Positions 52,696 to 62,364 of a stretch of 64,000 bases of DNA are shown here, in pieces. Origin of the DNA: UBA2357 sp002344625. Lineage in GTDB: Bacteria > Pseudomonadota > Gammaproteobacteria > Burkholderiales > Rhodocyclaceae. Below the pieces are notes generated by a model. The model was not told where the DNA came from. It made no database searches and saw only the letters and a list, made by a program, of their open reading frames with translations. The number at the start of each line of letters is the position of its first letter. The stretch's first letter is position 1. The translations under genes were made by a program, and so were the position numbers. The stretch is from assembly GCA_937995335.1 (NCBI GenBank), contig CALKIH010000065.1:22865-86864 (forward strand), written 5' to 3'.

Positions 52696-54405
52696 TTGGC
52701 TGCAGTACCCGAAGCCGTCCTGCCCCGGCCGCACGCCTCCCGCGCCGGCCGGGGTTTTGTCGTGGGGGGTGTCTGGCTGACGCTGCCGGTCGCACTGCTG
52801 ACCCTGATTCCGTTGGGCGTGGTGCTGGCTCTGGCACTGACACCGCAGGTAGAGGTCTGGCAACACCTGTGGCAGTACGTGCTGCCGCGCGTACTGGGCA
52901 ACACCGCGGTGCTCATGGGCCTGGTCGGCGTGGGGGTGCTAGTGGTCGGCGTGCCGCTGGCCTGGCTCACCGCACTCTACGACTTTCCCGGCCGGCGTCT
53001 GTTTTCTTGGGCGCTGGTACTGCCGCTGGCGTTTCCCGCCTATGTGCTGGCCTTCGTGCTGATGGGCCTGTTCGAGTTTGCCGGTCCGGTGCAAAGCAGC
53101 CTGCGCGCCGTGTTCGGCACCAGCCGCTGGGTGCCCGAGATCCGCGGCAGCCTGTGGGGGCTCACGCTCGCACTGGTGCTGTCGTTTTATCCCTATGTCT
53201 ATCTGCTCGCGCGCAATGCCTTCATGACCCAGGGGCGACGTGCGCTGGAAGCCGCGCTCGCGCTCGGTCACGGGCCACTGCATGCTTTCTGGCGGGTCGC
53301 GCTGCCGATGGCGCGGCCGTGGATCGCTGCCGGGGTGGCGCTGGCGCTGATGGAGGTGCTGGCCGATTTCGGCGCCGTGGTGGTGTTCAACTACGACACC
53401 TTTACCACCGCGCTGTACAAGGCGTGGTTCGACCTGCACAACCTCGGCGCGGCGACGCAGCTCGCGGCGCTGCTGATCATGGTCGTGCTGGTGCTGATCG
53501 CCGCCGAACAGCGCTCGCGCAGCGCACAGCGCTACCATGCCGCTTCGGGACAGAGCGGGCGCCGCGTACTGCAAGGCCGCGCGCGCTGGGCCGCGACAGC
53601 TTTTTGCGGCTTGGTGCTGGCCCTGGCCTTCGTCATTCCCATCGTCCAGCTCACGGTGTGGTCGCTCGAAGTCTGGCGCGAAACACTGGACGCACGCTGG
53701 TGGGGTTTCGCCTGGAACACCGTCAAGCTGGGCGCGACCACGGCCGCGGTAGCCACTGCGCTGTCGCTGTGGCTGGCCTGGGTGCGGCGGCACCATGCCG
53801 ATGTCGCCACGTCCTGGACCGTGCGCCTCGCAGTGGTCGGCTACGCGTTCCCGGGCGTGGTGCTGGCGGTAGGTGTGTTCGTGCCCATCGCCTGGCTGGA
53901 CAACCTGCTCATCGCCGTACTGCGCCCGTTCGGCTTCGAAGGCGTGCAGATCCTCAAAGGCAGCCTGGCGACCATGCTGCTGGCACTGGCGGCGCGTTTC
54001 ATGGCGGTCGCCTTCCACGCCACCGACAGCGCCATGCAGCGCATTACCCGCAACCAGGAAGACGCCTGTGCCTCGCTGGGGCTGAACACCTGGGAGACGC
54101 TGGGCCGCCTACACCTGCCGTTGCTGCGCGGCGGGCTGCTGACCGCCTTCCTGATGGTGATGGTCGACGTCATGAAGGAGATGCCGATCACCCTGATGAC
54201 GCGCAGTTTCGGCTGGGACACGCTGGCGGTGCGCGTCTTCCAGCTGACATCCGAATCCATGTGGGAGCATGCCGCGCTGCCGGCGCTGGCCATCGTGCTG
54301 GTCGGGCTGTTACCGGTAGCCCTGTTGGTGAGCCAGACCGAGCACGGCACCGGCGGTACCATGCCCGCCCCCTCCGACGGGGCCGAGCATGCGCGCCGCC
54401 GATGA
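52696..54405 (+). CDS. fbpB: Fe(3+) ABC importer, fused two-domain permease
   Basis: A 569-residue inner-membrane protein with about twelve helices in two halves. Each half carries an EAA loop that contacts the ATPase: EAALALGHGPLHAFWRVALP and EDACASLGLNTWETLGRLHLP. This fused arrangement is typical of FbpB/SfuB. The likely start is a TTG 7 bp after fbpA. No ATP-binding subunit (fbpC) follows, so the ATPase must be encoded elsewhere. Confidence 0.92.
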   Translation: MAAVPEAVLPRPHASRAGRGFVVGGVWLTLPVALLTLIPLGVVLALALTPQVEVWQHLWQYVLPRVLGNTAVLMGLVGVGVLVVGVPLAWLTALYDFPGRRLFSWALVLPLAFPAYVLAFVLMGLFEFAGPVQSSLRAVFGTSRWVPEIRGSLWGLTLALVLSFYPYVYLLARNAFMTQGRRALEAALALGHGPLHAFWRVALPMARPWIAAGVALALMEVLADFGAVVVFNYDTFTTALYKAWFDLHNLGAATQLAALLIMVVLVLIAAEQRSRSAQRYHAASGQSGRRVLQGRARWAATAFCGLVLALAFVIPIVQLTVWSLEVWRETLDARWWGFAWNTVKLGATTAAVATALSLWLAWVRRHHADVATSWTVRLAVVGYAFPGVVLAVGVFVPIAWLDNLLIAVLRPFGFEGVQILKGSLATMLLALAARFMAVAFHATDSAMQRITRNQEDACASLGLNTWETLGRLHLPLLRGGLLTAFLMVMVDVMKEMPITLMTRSFGWDTLAVRVFQLTSESMWEHAALPALAIVLVGLLPVALLVSQTEHGTGGTMPAPSDGAEHARRR

Positions 54406-54414
54406 TGCCTTGGC

Positions 54415-55026
54415 TTACGGCGACACCCCGGTGTTCCCCTTGGCGGTCGCCGCATCTTCGGTGGTGCTCGGGGTCAACTTGCTGGCCAGAAAGTCGTCGT
54501 AGCCTTTCTGCACCAGTGCGTAGGTTTTCATGATGCCGGATTCGGTATCGCCGCCAAACACGCCCAGCCCCTCGAGAATCCCTCGCGCCTCACCGAACCC
54601 CTTCTCGAACCCTCCCCGGATCAGATCGACGAAATCCTTGGCCAGTTGGTCCGGATCCTTACCGGGGTGCTGCCTCGCGTAAGCATCGAAGAACGCGGTC
54701 GAAAAACCGAGGATGCGCTCGGCCGTCGCCTCGGGTGAATTATCCTGCCCCAACGCGGCGCTCTCGAGCGCGTTGCCGCCCTGGGTTGGCCCCAGGAGTT
54801 CGTTGAGGCGGTCGATCGCAGTGCGAAACAGCAAGGCTTGCGAATCGTTGCCCGCCGACAGCGATACCGCAGCGGAGGCCTGCAGAATCTGCACGTTCAG
54901 TTCGTGCTTGGCCGAAGCGATCTGCGACACACCCGATCCGTCGGCGCTCTTTTCGGCCCCATCGACCTGCCGGGCATTGGCGGCGCCAGCCGTCGCGGCC
55001 AGGCCGTTAACGACGTTGATGGTCAT
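54415..55026 (-). CDS. DUF5610 protein with a FliA-type promoter
   Basis: A 203-residue soluble protein resembling DUF5610: a helical core HELNVQILQASAAVSLSAGN, then FRTAIDRLNELLGP and the C-terminal FSTAFFDAYARQHPG. Function is unknown. A strong AGGAG 6 nt before the ATG, and a near-perfect sigma-28 promoter 155 bp upstream, place it with motility or chemotaxis genes. It converges on fbpB with a 9-bp gap. Confidence 0.75.
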   Translation of the reverse strand: MTINVVNGLAATAGAANARQVDGAEKSADGSGVSQIASAKHELNVQILQASAAVSLSAGNDSQALLFRTAIDRLNELLGPTQGGNALESAALGQDNSPEATAERILGFSTAFFDAYARQHPGKDPDQLAKDFVDLIRGGFEKGFGEARGILEGLGVFGGDTESGIMKTYALVQKGYDDFLASKLTPSTTEDAATAKGNTGVSP

Positions 55027-55182
55027 GATTTCTCCTTCTGGTGGATGGGGGGATACACCTCGGCTTCGCAGCCGCCCGGCACACGCGCCCCCAACCCGGG
55101 GATCATCGGCGCGCCCTTTCAGCGAGAAATACAGGCCGGGCGGATACGACAGCGCAAACGAGACTCAGCACCCCTGGGTGTG

Positions 55183-55209
55183 TTATCGGCAATCCCGCGG
55201 AAAACTTGA
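55183..55209 (-). promoter_or_regulatory. FliA (sigma-28) promoter for the DUF5610 gene
   Basis: Minus strand: TCAAGTTT, 11 nt, GCCGATAA. This matches the flagellar consensus TAAAGTTT-N11-GCCGATAA at 15 of 16 positions. Confidence 0.75.
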
Positions 55210-55244
55210 AGACCCCGCCCACGCGGTGCGGATACCCAGGCAAC

Positions 55245-55280
55245 AAAAAGGCGACAGGCCCGGAAACGGGCGCTGTCGCC
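55245..55280 (-). terminator. Rho-independent terminator after the DUF533 gene
   Basis: GGCGACAG-G-CCCG / GAAA-type loop / CGGG-C-CTGTCGCC stem with one bulge, followed on the minus strand by TTTTT. Confidence 0.85.
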
Positions 55281-55296
55281 TGCCTGTGGATGCTGC

Positions 55297-56127
55297 TCAG
55301 CGTATGGTCGCGGGGGCGCCGGTCAGTTCATGCAAGCGCGCAACGGTCGCCGCATCGAGGCCTAGCGCGCGCGCAAGTTGATTGAGATAGGCCACTTCGG
55401 CTTCGGTATCGACGTTGATTGCCAGGAGCGATGCGCCATAGACCTCCGCGGCAACCACCGGGTTCTGCACGTCGGCCACCAGCGCGCCGAGGTCGAGCGG
55501 ACGCCGGAGTTCTTCGAGAACCAGCTGGCGCTCCTCGGGCGTGATGCCGTCGGTGCCGATCTTACCGGCGATGCGTTCCATTTCCTGTTCGTCGACCTGA
55601 CCGTCGGCCTTGGCGGCCGAGATCATGGCACGCACGATCAGCCGCTCGGTCGCCGGATCGGCAAGTGCCTGCAACTGTTCGGCCGCGATCTCCTGCGCCT
55701 GGGCCGGTGTCGCCGCCGCCCCGGCGAGTCGGCCCTGGAGTGCGTTTACGGCCAGCGCCCCCAGGATTGCCATCGCGCTACCGCCCAAGGCACCCTTGAC
55801 CGACTTTCCGCCACCGCCGAGCAATGCCCCCGCGATCGCACCGAGACCGCCAAGCTGCCCGCCGGTCAGATTGCCCGCCTGCTTGCTGCCCAGAAAGGTC
55901 TCGGCCAGGCCGATCAGGCTGCCCAGACCCGCGCCGGCTCCGCCGCCTGCACCGCCACTGGGCGCGCCGCCGCCGAGCCCGCCCAACAGGCTGCCAAGCA
56001 TTTGCTCGATTCCGCCGCCACCTGCCCCCCCCAGCCCCTGTGGGCCCACCGTGCGCTCCAGGCGCGAACGGCTCTGGCCGGCCATTCCTTGCTGAAGCAG
56101 CGCCCCGACAATGTTTGCAAAACTCAT
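55297..56127 (-). CDS. DUF533/TerB-like protein (YebE family)
   Basis: A 276-residue protein. The N-terminal half is glycine-rich and low complexity (GGAGGGGIEQMLGSLLGGLG) with a possible membrane-associated segment ALGGSAMAILGALAVNALQG. The C-terminal ~120 residues form a TerB-like helical domain with the acidic KADGQVDEQEMERI motif (KADGxxxxxE), as in DUF533/YebE. Role unknown; related proteins are envelope-stress-induced. It has its own terminator. Confidence 0.82.
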   Translation of the reverse strand: MSFANIVGALLQQGMAGQSRSRLERTVGPQGLGGAGGGGIEQMLGSLLGGLGGGAPSGGAGGGAGAGLGSLIGLAETFLGSKQAGNLTGGQLGGLGAIAGALLGGGGKSVKGALGGSAMAILGALAVNALQGRLAGAAATPAQAQEIAAEQLQALADPATERLIVRAMISAAKADGQVDEQEMERIAGKIGTDGITPEERQLVLEELRRPLDLGALVADVQNPVVAAEVYGASLLAINVDTEAEVAYLNQLARALGLDAATVARLHELTGAPATIR

Positions 56128-56196
56128 GTTATCTCCTGATCAGGCGAACCTGTGATGGATGGTCGCTACGCGCGGCGCCTCCGCCTGGCGCGAACC

Positions 56197-56682
56197 TCAT
56201 GCCTGGGCGGGAATCCGCAATACCTGCCCGGGATAGATCTTGTCCGGATGATTCAACATCGGCTTGTTGGCCTCGAAGATCGCCATGTACTTGTTCGCAT
56301 TGCCGTAATAAGTCTTGGCGATCGCCGACAGCGTGTCGCCCCGGACCACGGTATGGAACTTCGCCTCCGGCTCGGCGACGAGCACCGTCATCCGGTCATC
56401 GACTTGCGCCACCCCTTGTACGTTACCCGCGGCCAGCAGGATGCGCTCCTTGCTCGCCTGATCCGGCGCAGTGCCGGACACCGTCACGACCTGGGTCGCA
56501 CCGTCGAAGCTCACCGCAAGGTCGGCCGGCGCGAGCTCGAGGGTCTTGATATAGACGGTGATCGCCTCCGCCGCCTTGGCGTTGACCGCCCCCGCATCGA
56601 CAGCGGCGGCTTCGCCCGCCTGGGCCTCACCACGCCCAAAAAGCTTTTCCCCTGCGTCCTTGATGAAGCTGAACAATCCCAT
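56197..56682 (-). CDS. BON-LysM protein (YgaU/Kbp-like)
   Basis: A 161-residue protein: N-terminal MGLFSFIKDAGEKLFG, a BON domain (~38-100, ITVYIKTLELAPADLAVSFD; ASKERILLAAGNVQGVAQV), and a C-terminal LysM domain (~108-160, HTVVRGDTLSAIAKTYYGNA). This is exactly the E. coli Kbp layout, a potassium-binding protein without a signal peptide. GGGAG precedes the ATG. Confidence 0.9.
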   Translation of the reverse strand: MGLFSFIKDAGEKLFGRGEAQAGEAAAVDAGAVNAKAAEAITVYIKTLELAPADLAVSFDGATQVVTVSGTAPDQASKERILLAAGNVQGVAQVDDRMTVLVAEPEAKFHTVVRGDTLSAIAKTYYGNANKYMAIFEANKPMLNHPDKIYPGQVLRIPAQA

Positions 56683-56854
56683 ATCGCTCTCCCTGATGAT
56701 TCATCGGTAAATCATAAGACAGGTTATCGCATCGGGAGAACCGCCGATGCAAGCCTTTCAAAACAATTGTCTCGTTCGATTGCGCAAGACGGGCACATTC
56801 GCGACGCGCCGCAGGGCCAGCCTATTGGCCTGTGGCCTGCGCGCGCGGCGGCGT

Positions 56855-58243
56855 TCACCCGTTGCGCCCTTGGATCTCGAGCACCCAACTCAGCGCCTCG
56901 AAGTGCGCAGCGGTGGCCTCCCGGGGCGCAACGCCGCACTGCCCGGCCGCGCTCTCGATGGCGTCCGGATCGGCGGCCTCGCACGCAATCGCGAGCGCCA
57001 GACGCGAAGCGAAGGGTCCGTCGTTGTCGCGGATGGCTTCTTCGATCTCGGGCGCCAGGACGAGCGGGCCGAGTGCCCGCTCTAGCGGGACCTGCAGCAC
57101 GACATCGATGAGCGACAGCAAGCCGGTCAGGAACAGGGCGTCCTGTTCGGGCTGGGGACGGCCACTGGCGAGGATCTCCATGCTCCTGGCGCGTACCAGG
57201 GCGTTCTCCAGCGCTGCCGAGTTCTGTCCCGACTCGTCGTCGCTGCTGCAGACCAGCAGTGCGAGCCATCGATACAAGGGATCGCGCCCCAGCAGCATCA
57301 GCGCCCGCTCTATCGACGACACCTGCTCCTGCAACCCGTTTGCCGCCGCGTTGATATAACGCAGCATGCGCACCGACAGGGCGGCGTCCTGTTTGAGCAA
57401 TTGCGCCAGCTCCTGGATCTCGGCCCCGGCGCGCAGACGCCCGATCAGCTGGGCGATCCGCAGTGTATTGGGCCCGAGGTTGCGCTCGCTCCAGTCTTCG
57501 CGGCGGGTAATGAAGGGGCCCTGAAAAAAATGGGCTCCCAGCTTGAAGCAGAAGCGAAAATCCTCGAGCGACGGCACCCCGCGCACTAACAGCCGCGCCT
57601 GCGGCGCCGACGCCACGACCAGGCCGCTGGTCTTCAAACCACTCGCCACATCCAGCGCCGGCGCATGCAGCACCACGACATCGGCGATCGGCAGCAGCGG
57701 CCTGAAATACGCGTCCGTCGCGGGATCGGGGATGGCGACCCTGAACCCTTTTCTGCGCAAGCCGGCAAGCGCGGCCTGGAGCTGCTCCAGCGTGGGGGCC
57801 CCCTCCCTGACCGTCCTGGTCGGCATCACCACCATGTTCTTCGGTGGCAGTGCGGACAAGGCGGGGTGCTCGAGAAAGGAGTCGGGCAGATCGATGAACG
57901 CCAGCCGGTGCCCGAGCAGATGCCCGATGTCGGAGCGCACCAGGTTCATCACGAGCAGTTCCGCCAGCAGATGACCCGTTACGCGGCTGGCACTGCGCGC
58001 CTTGCGCCGCGAGCCTTCCCGCAGCTTGAAGTGGTATCCGACAACTTTTCGATCGCGCCCGAGTATCGGCTCGCGGCACAACAGCGCGACCCCCTGGTCG
58101 TCCGCAACGGCCGGTTCGTCGGCGGGTACGAGCCCCGCCGGCGCGGTTGCGGCATGACGCGACGCCTCTTTCTGACTGGCGCTGGCGCGCGCTTTGCCAC
58201 GCCCGCCGAACAACCATGCAAACAACTTCCCGAGCATATTCAT
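56855..58243 (-). CDS. EAL/HDOD-domain signalling protein (YuxH-like)
   Basis: A 462-residue cytosolic regulator. Residues ~50-240 form a degenerate EAL-like domain (LCREPILGRDRKVVGYHFKL; no E-A-L or metal residues, so no phosphodiesterase activity expected). Residues ~255-440 form an HDOD domain (LAQLLKQDAALSVRMLRYIN). YuxH-type proteins integrate c-di-GMP-like signals without enzymatic turnover. Next to an HD-GYP gene on the same strand, 42 bp away. Confidence 0.88.
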   Translation of the reverse strand: MNMLGKLFAWLFGGRGKARASASQKEASRHAATAPAGLVPADEPAVADDQGVALLCREPILGRDRKVVGYHFKLREGSRRKARSASRVTGHLLAELLVMNLVRSDIGHLLGHRLAFIDLPDSFLEHPALSALPPKNMVVMPTRTVREGAPTLEQLQAALAGLRRKGFRVAIPDPATDAYFRPLLPIADVVVLHAPALDVASGLKTSGLVVASAPQARLLVRGVPSLEDFRFCFKLGAHFFQGPFITRREDWSERNLGPNTLRIAQLIGRLRAGAEIQELAQLLKQDAALSVRMLRYINAAANGLQEQVSSIERALMLLGRDPLYRWLALLVCSSDDESGQNSAALENALVRARSMEILASGRPQPEQDALFLTGLLSLIDVVLQVPLERALGPLVLAPEIEEAIRDNDGPFASRLALAIACEAADPDAIESAAGQCGVAPREATAAHFEALSWVLEIQGRNG

Positions 58244-58285
58244 CGATTCCGGTGTTGGGGTGGGGGCCTCAGCCCGATGATGGTA

Positions 58286-59512
58286 TCAGGCTGCGCCCTG
58301 CCACAACTGGTCAAGATGCTTGAAATGCCAACGTGCCGGATCCTCGGTGCCCACGATCCGGTCGTTCGCCCCGCCATGCGACAGATCGACCAGCTGCGGC
58401 ATGATATGTGCATCGGAGCGGGTCGAAAAGAAAACCTTGACCAAGGGCGCCAGCAAGGACTTGCCCCCCTGATCGACGACGACGCCCAGCCTGCCGGACT
58501 CCAGCCGCACCAGCGACCCGATCGGGTAGATGCCGACGCTACGCACGAACGCCTGGAAAACGAGCTCGTCGAAATGCCCTTTGCTCCACTCGACCATTCT
58601 GCGTATCGATTCGCCGGGATCCCATCCACGCTTGTAGGGACGGTTGGAGGTGATGGCATCGTAGACATCGCAAACCGCCCCCATCTTGGCGAACGTGCTG
58701 ATCTCGTCGCCCTTGAGCCGGTGCGGATAACCGGAGCCATCGACCTTTTCATGATGATGGACACAGACGTCGCGCTCGATCGAACCGACCCCTTGCGCCT
58801 CGAGCAACAGCTTGTAGCCCTCGACGGGGTGGGATTTGACGATCGCGAACTCATGGTCGGTAAGCTTGCCCGGCTTGTTGAGTATCTGCGGCGGTATCAT
58901 CGCCTTGCCCAGATCATGCAGCAGGCCGGCCAGACCGGCCGCCCGCACGTCGTCATCACCCAGCCCCATTTGCCGGGCCAACGCGATCATCAGCGCACAG
59001 ACGGCCACCGAATGCATGTAGGTGTAATCGTCCTTGGTTTTCAGCCGGGCGAGGCTGATGAGGGCGCCCGGATTGCGCATCACCGATTCCGTGATCGATG
59101 CGACCAGGGGCACGGCCTGCTCACTCCGAATGGCTTTTCCCATGCGCGCTTCGGCAAACATCGACACGACCGCCTGCTTCGAAGCCGCGCAAAGCTGTGC
59201 CGCGCGCGCCAACTCTTCGCCCATCGCCACCCGCCGTGCCGGCGCGGTTGCCGCGGCCTGGACCAGTTCGCGCTCGACCGCTTCGGCCGCGCTCTGCCTG
59301 TCGATTGCGCGAGCCGGGCCGGCGACGATGTCGAGCCCCTTGTCGGTATCGATCCACACCTCATGAATGCCGCACTCGACGATGCGTTGAATATCCTCCG
59401 GATCCCGCAGCTTGAAGGAACTGCGCCAGAACGGATGCTCCATCCAGGAACCGCAAAGCTCCTGGATGTACATGTCAACCCTGAGGTCGCTTACATGGAT
59501 GCGTTTCAGCAT
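58286..59512 (-). CDS. HD-GYP c-di-GMP phosphodiesterase with N-terminal DUF3391-like domain
   Basis: A 408-residue protein. N-terminal ~125 residues (MLKRIHVSDLRVDMYI; CGIHEVWIDTDKG) resemble DUF3391, followed by a full HD-GYP domain: HSVAVCALM, HDLGK, and the HHHEKVDGSGYP signature, so c-di-GMP hydrolysis is likely. The C-terminus has an extra beta-rich segment (GIYPIGSLVRLESGRLGVVV). No Shine-Dalgarno is evident at 59512. Confidence 0.92.
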   Translation of the reverse strand: MLKRIHVSDLRVDMYIQELCGSWMEHPFWRSSFKLRDPEDIQRIVECGIHEVWIDTDKGLDIVAGPARAIDRQSAAEAVERELVQAAATAPARRVAMGEELARAAQLCAASKQAVVSMFAEARMGKAIRSEQAVPLVASITESVMRNPGALISLARLKTKDDYTYMHSVAVCALMIALARQMGLGDDDVRAAGLAGLLHDLGKAMIPPQILNKPGKLTDHEFAIVKSHPVEGYKLLLEAQGVGSIERDVCVHHHEKVDGSGYPHRLKGDEISTFAKMGAVCDVYDAITSNRPYKRGWDPGESIRRMVEWSKGHFDELVFQAFVRSVGIYPIGSLVRLESGRLGVVVDQGGKSLLAPLVKVFFSTRSDAHIMPQLVDLSHGGANDRIVGTEDPARWHFKHLDQLWQGAA

Positions 59513-59745
59513 TGGGCCGGCCGGGGATAGGAAGATACACGCCTGAAGCGTGCTGCCTGCATTCGAAATGCAAGTTCTCGCCGGACATTCTTGCACGCCC
59601 CCGTCCGCCCGGCCAGTCGCCCTTGCCGTCTGCGAGGAAGCGCTTCACGACGACTCGAAAACAATCTGCGGCATCATCTCCGTACCCGCCCACTCAAAAC
59701 CACCCACCTCACGAACGCGTGCCTCGCAAAAAAACAACCGATACC

Positions 59746-61110
59746 TCAGCCGGGCACGCTGGGCAGCCCCGCGAGCGCCATCGCCAGCTCCGCTTCGTCA
59801 TACTCCAGGTCCGCGAGCCGGTTCGAGAAGTAGTCGGTGTAGGCCGCCATGTCGAAATGCCCATGACCGCACAGGTTGAACAGGATCACTTCGGACCTGC
59901 CCTCGCGTTTGCACCGCAGCGCCTCCTCGATCGCCCCCTTGACCGCATGGTTGGCCTCCGGCGCGGGGACGATGCCTTCGGCCCGCGCGAATGCGACCCC
60001 GGCCTCGAAACACTGAGTCTGGTGATAGGCGACAGCCTCGATGAGCCCGAGCTCCTTGACATGCGAAACCATCGGCGCCATGCCGTGGTAGCGCAGCCCG
60101 CCCGCATGAAAGCCGGGCGGGGTGAAGGTCGAGCCGAGCGTGTGCATCTTGGTGAGCGGGGTCAGATGGGCGGTATCGCCGAAATCGTAGGCGTAGCGGC
60201 CGCGCGTGAGCGACGGACATGCGGCGGGCTCGACTGCGACGATCCTGCGCGTGCGACCGCCACGAAGCTGCTGGCCAAGAAAGGGGAATGCAATCCCGGC
60301 GAAATTCGATCCACCGCCGGTGCACCCGACGATCACGTCCGGATCGTCGCCGGCGATCTCGAGCTGCTTCATCGCCTCGAGTCCGGTGATGGTCTGGTGC
60401 AGCAGCACATGATTGAGCACCGAACCGAGCGCGTACTTGGTGTCATCGCGCTGCACCGCGAGTTCGACCGCCTCGGAAATCGCAATCCCCAGGCTGCCCG
60501 GATGCTCCGGGTTCGCCGCCAGTATCGTCCGCCCCGACTCGGTCAGGTTCGACGGCGACGCCACGCAGCGCGCTCCGTAGGTTTCCATCACCGCGCGCCG
60601 GTAAGGTTTCTGCTGGTACGAAACCCTCACCTGGAACACCTGGATCTCCAGACCGAACAGCGCCCCGGCGAACGCCAGCGACGTCCCCCACTGGCCGGCG
60701 CCGGTTTCGGTCGTGAGCCGCCTGACGCCCGCCTCCATGTTGTAGAACGCTTGCGGAATCGCCGTATTGGGCTTGTGGCTGCCTGCGGGACTCACCCCCT
60801 CGTACTTGTAGTAGATACGCGCGGGCGTGCCGAGCGCCTCTTCCAGGCGCCGGGCACGATACAGCGGCGCCGGGCGCCATTGCCGGAAAATCCGCCGAAC
60901 CGCATCGGGAATCTCGATATGCCGCTCGGTACTGACTTCCTGCATGATCAGGCTATCCGGGAACAACGGCGCGAGATCCGCCGGCCCGACCGGCTGCAGC
61001 GTCCCCGGGTGCAGCACCGCCGGCAACGGCACCGGCAAGTCGGCTGCGAGGTTGTACCAATCCTTGGGCATATCCGCTTCATCCAGCAGATACTTGATTT
61101 GTTCGCTCAT
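59746..61110 (-). CDS. TrpB2-type tryptophan synthase beta-like protein
   Basis: A 454-residue PLP enzyme of the TrpB2 branch, which condenses indole with (phospho)serine without a TrpA partner or serves related roles. PLP lysine is in SPAGSHKPNTA, the phosphate loop is GCTGGGSNFAG, and the N-terminus (MSEQIKYLLDEADMPKDWYN) is the longer TrpB2 form. No trpA is adjacent. Start 61110 or 61122. Confidence 0.9.
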   Translation of the reverse strand: MSEQIKYLLDEADMPKDWYNLAADLPVPLPAVLHPGTLQPVGPADLAPLFPDSLIMQEVSTERHIEIPDAVRRIFRQWRPAPLYRARRLEEALGTPARIYYKYEGVSPAGSHKPNTAIPQAFYNMEAGVRRLTTETGAGQWGTSLAFAGALFGLEIQVFQVRVSYQQKPYRRAVMETYGARCVASPSNLTESGRTILAANPEHPGSLGIAISEAVELAVQRDDTKYALGSVLNHVLLHQTITGLEAMKQLEIAGDDPDVIVGCTGGGSNFAGIAFPFLGQQLRGGRTRRIVAVEPAACPSLTRGRYAYDFGDTAHLTPLTKMHTLGSTFTPPGFHAGGLRYHGMAPMVSHVKELGLIEAVAYHQTQCFEAGVAFARAEGIVPAPEANHAVKGAIEEALRCKREGRSEVILFNLCGHGHFDMAAYTDYFSNRLADLEYDEAELAMALAGLPSVPG

Positions 61111-61392
61111 CGTCTCATCCATTCCGGGTCATTGGGCAAACCGGACGCACGCCGGCCGGAAGCACACCGCCAGCGCACGCGCGCCCATGGCATCATTCTG
61201 TCGCCGGCCACCGGATCCGGCAACCTGCGAATCCGCCCATCACACCGCCGCCGGCCCCGGCCTGGGCTGGGCCGGCGGTTCGGGTGCTTTGATTATGCTC
61301 AACAATTTCGACCCGATTTTGTTTTCAGATCGCCCCGGCTGGGTTAATCTCGGATCTCCCTGCGATCCAGACCCCGCGTTCACCCCGTTCAA

Positions 61393-62364
61393 ATGCCCTC
61401 CGAGTTCGACCTGATTCGCCGTTACTTCACCCACGAAGTGGCGCACACCGAGCTTGGCGTGGGCGACGATGCCGCCCTCCTCGCGCCTCGGCCCGGCATG
61501 CGGCTGGCCGTCTCGACCGACATGCTCGTCGCCGGCACCCACTTCTTTGCCGACACCGATCCCTGCGATCTGGGCTGGAAGACCCTCGCCGTCAATGTCT
61601 CGGATCTTGCCGCCATGGGCGCCGAGCCGCGCTGGGCCGTGCTGGCCTTGTCGCTACCGCGGGCAGACGAGGCCTGGGTCGCCGACTTCGCGCGCGGCTT
61701 CCTCGAGTGCGCCTGCCGCTTCGGCATCGACCTGATCGGCGGCGACACGACGCGCGGACCGCTCAACCTGGCCGTGACGATCTTCGGCGAAGTGCCCGAA
61801 GGCCAGGCGATCACGCGTGCCGGCGCCCACCCTGAAGACGATCTGTGGGTGAGCGGGCAGCCGGGGCGGGCCGCGCTGGGGCTGGCCGTGCTGCGCAACC
61901 AGGTCACATTGTCGCCCGAAGGCCGGAGCGCGTGCCTGTCGGCCCTGCATCGACCACAGCCGCGGGTCGAGCTGGGGCTCGGATTACGCGGAGTGGCGAG
62001 CGCGATGCTCGATGTCTCGGACGGTTTGCTGGGCGACCTCGCACACCTGCTCGAACGCTCTGGCGTCGGGGCGATCATCGACGCCGCGGCCTTGCCGATC
62101 GGACCGCTGGTGGCCTGCGGTGCCGACATCGACGCAGCACGCGCCGCCCTGTTGTGCGGGGGCGACGACTACGAGCTCATTTTCGCCGCACCAGCCACGG
62201 CGCGCGCGCATCTGGCCGCCACCGCCGGGTCGCTCGGGCTGGCACTGACGCGCATCGGCGTGCTGACCGATCAGGCTGGGCGCATGTTCATCCGTGATCA
62301 CGCCGGCCGCCTGAGCGCGCAAGACCCGCGGGGGTATGATCACTTCCGACAACATGCGCCCTAA
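61393..62364 (+). CDS. thiL: Thiamine-monophosphate kinase
   Basis: A 323-residue PurM-like kinase making thiamine diphosphate. Motifs: GVGDDAALL (Mg/ATP), STDMLVAGTHFF, LIGGDTTRGP, MLDVSDGLLGDLAHL and CGGDDYELIF. Overlaps pgpA by 29 bp, a common pairing. Confidence 0.95.
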   Translation: MPSEFDLIRRYFTHEVAHTELGVGDDAALLAPRPGMRLAVSTDMLVAGTHFFADTDPCDLGWKTLAVNVSDLAAMGAEPRWAVLALSLPRADEAWVADFARGFLECACRFGIDLIGGDTTRGPLNLAVTIFGEVPEGQAITRAGAHPEDDLWVSGQPGRAALGLAVLRNQVTLSPEGRSACLSALHRPQPRVELGLGLRGVASAMLDVSDGLLGDLAHLLERSGVGAIIDAAALPIGPLVACGADIDAARAALLCGGDDYELIFAAPATARAHLAATAGSLGLALTRIGVLTDQAGRMFIRDHAGRLSAQDPRGYDHFRQHAP

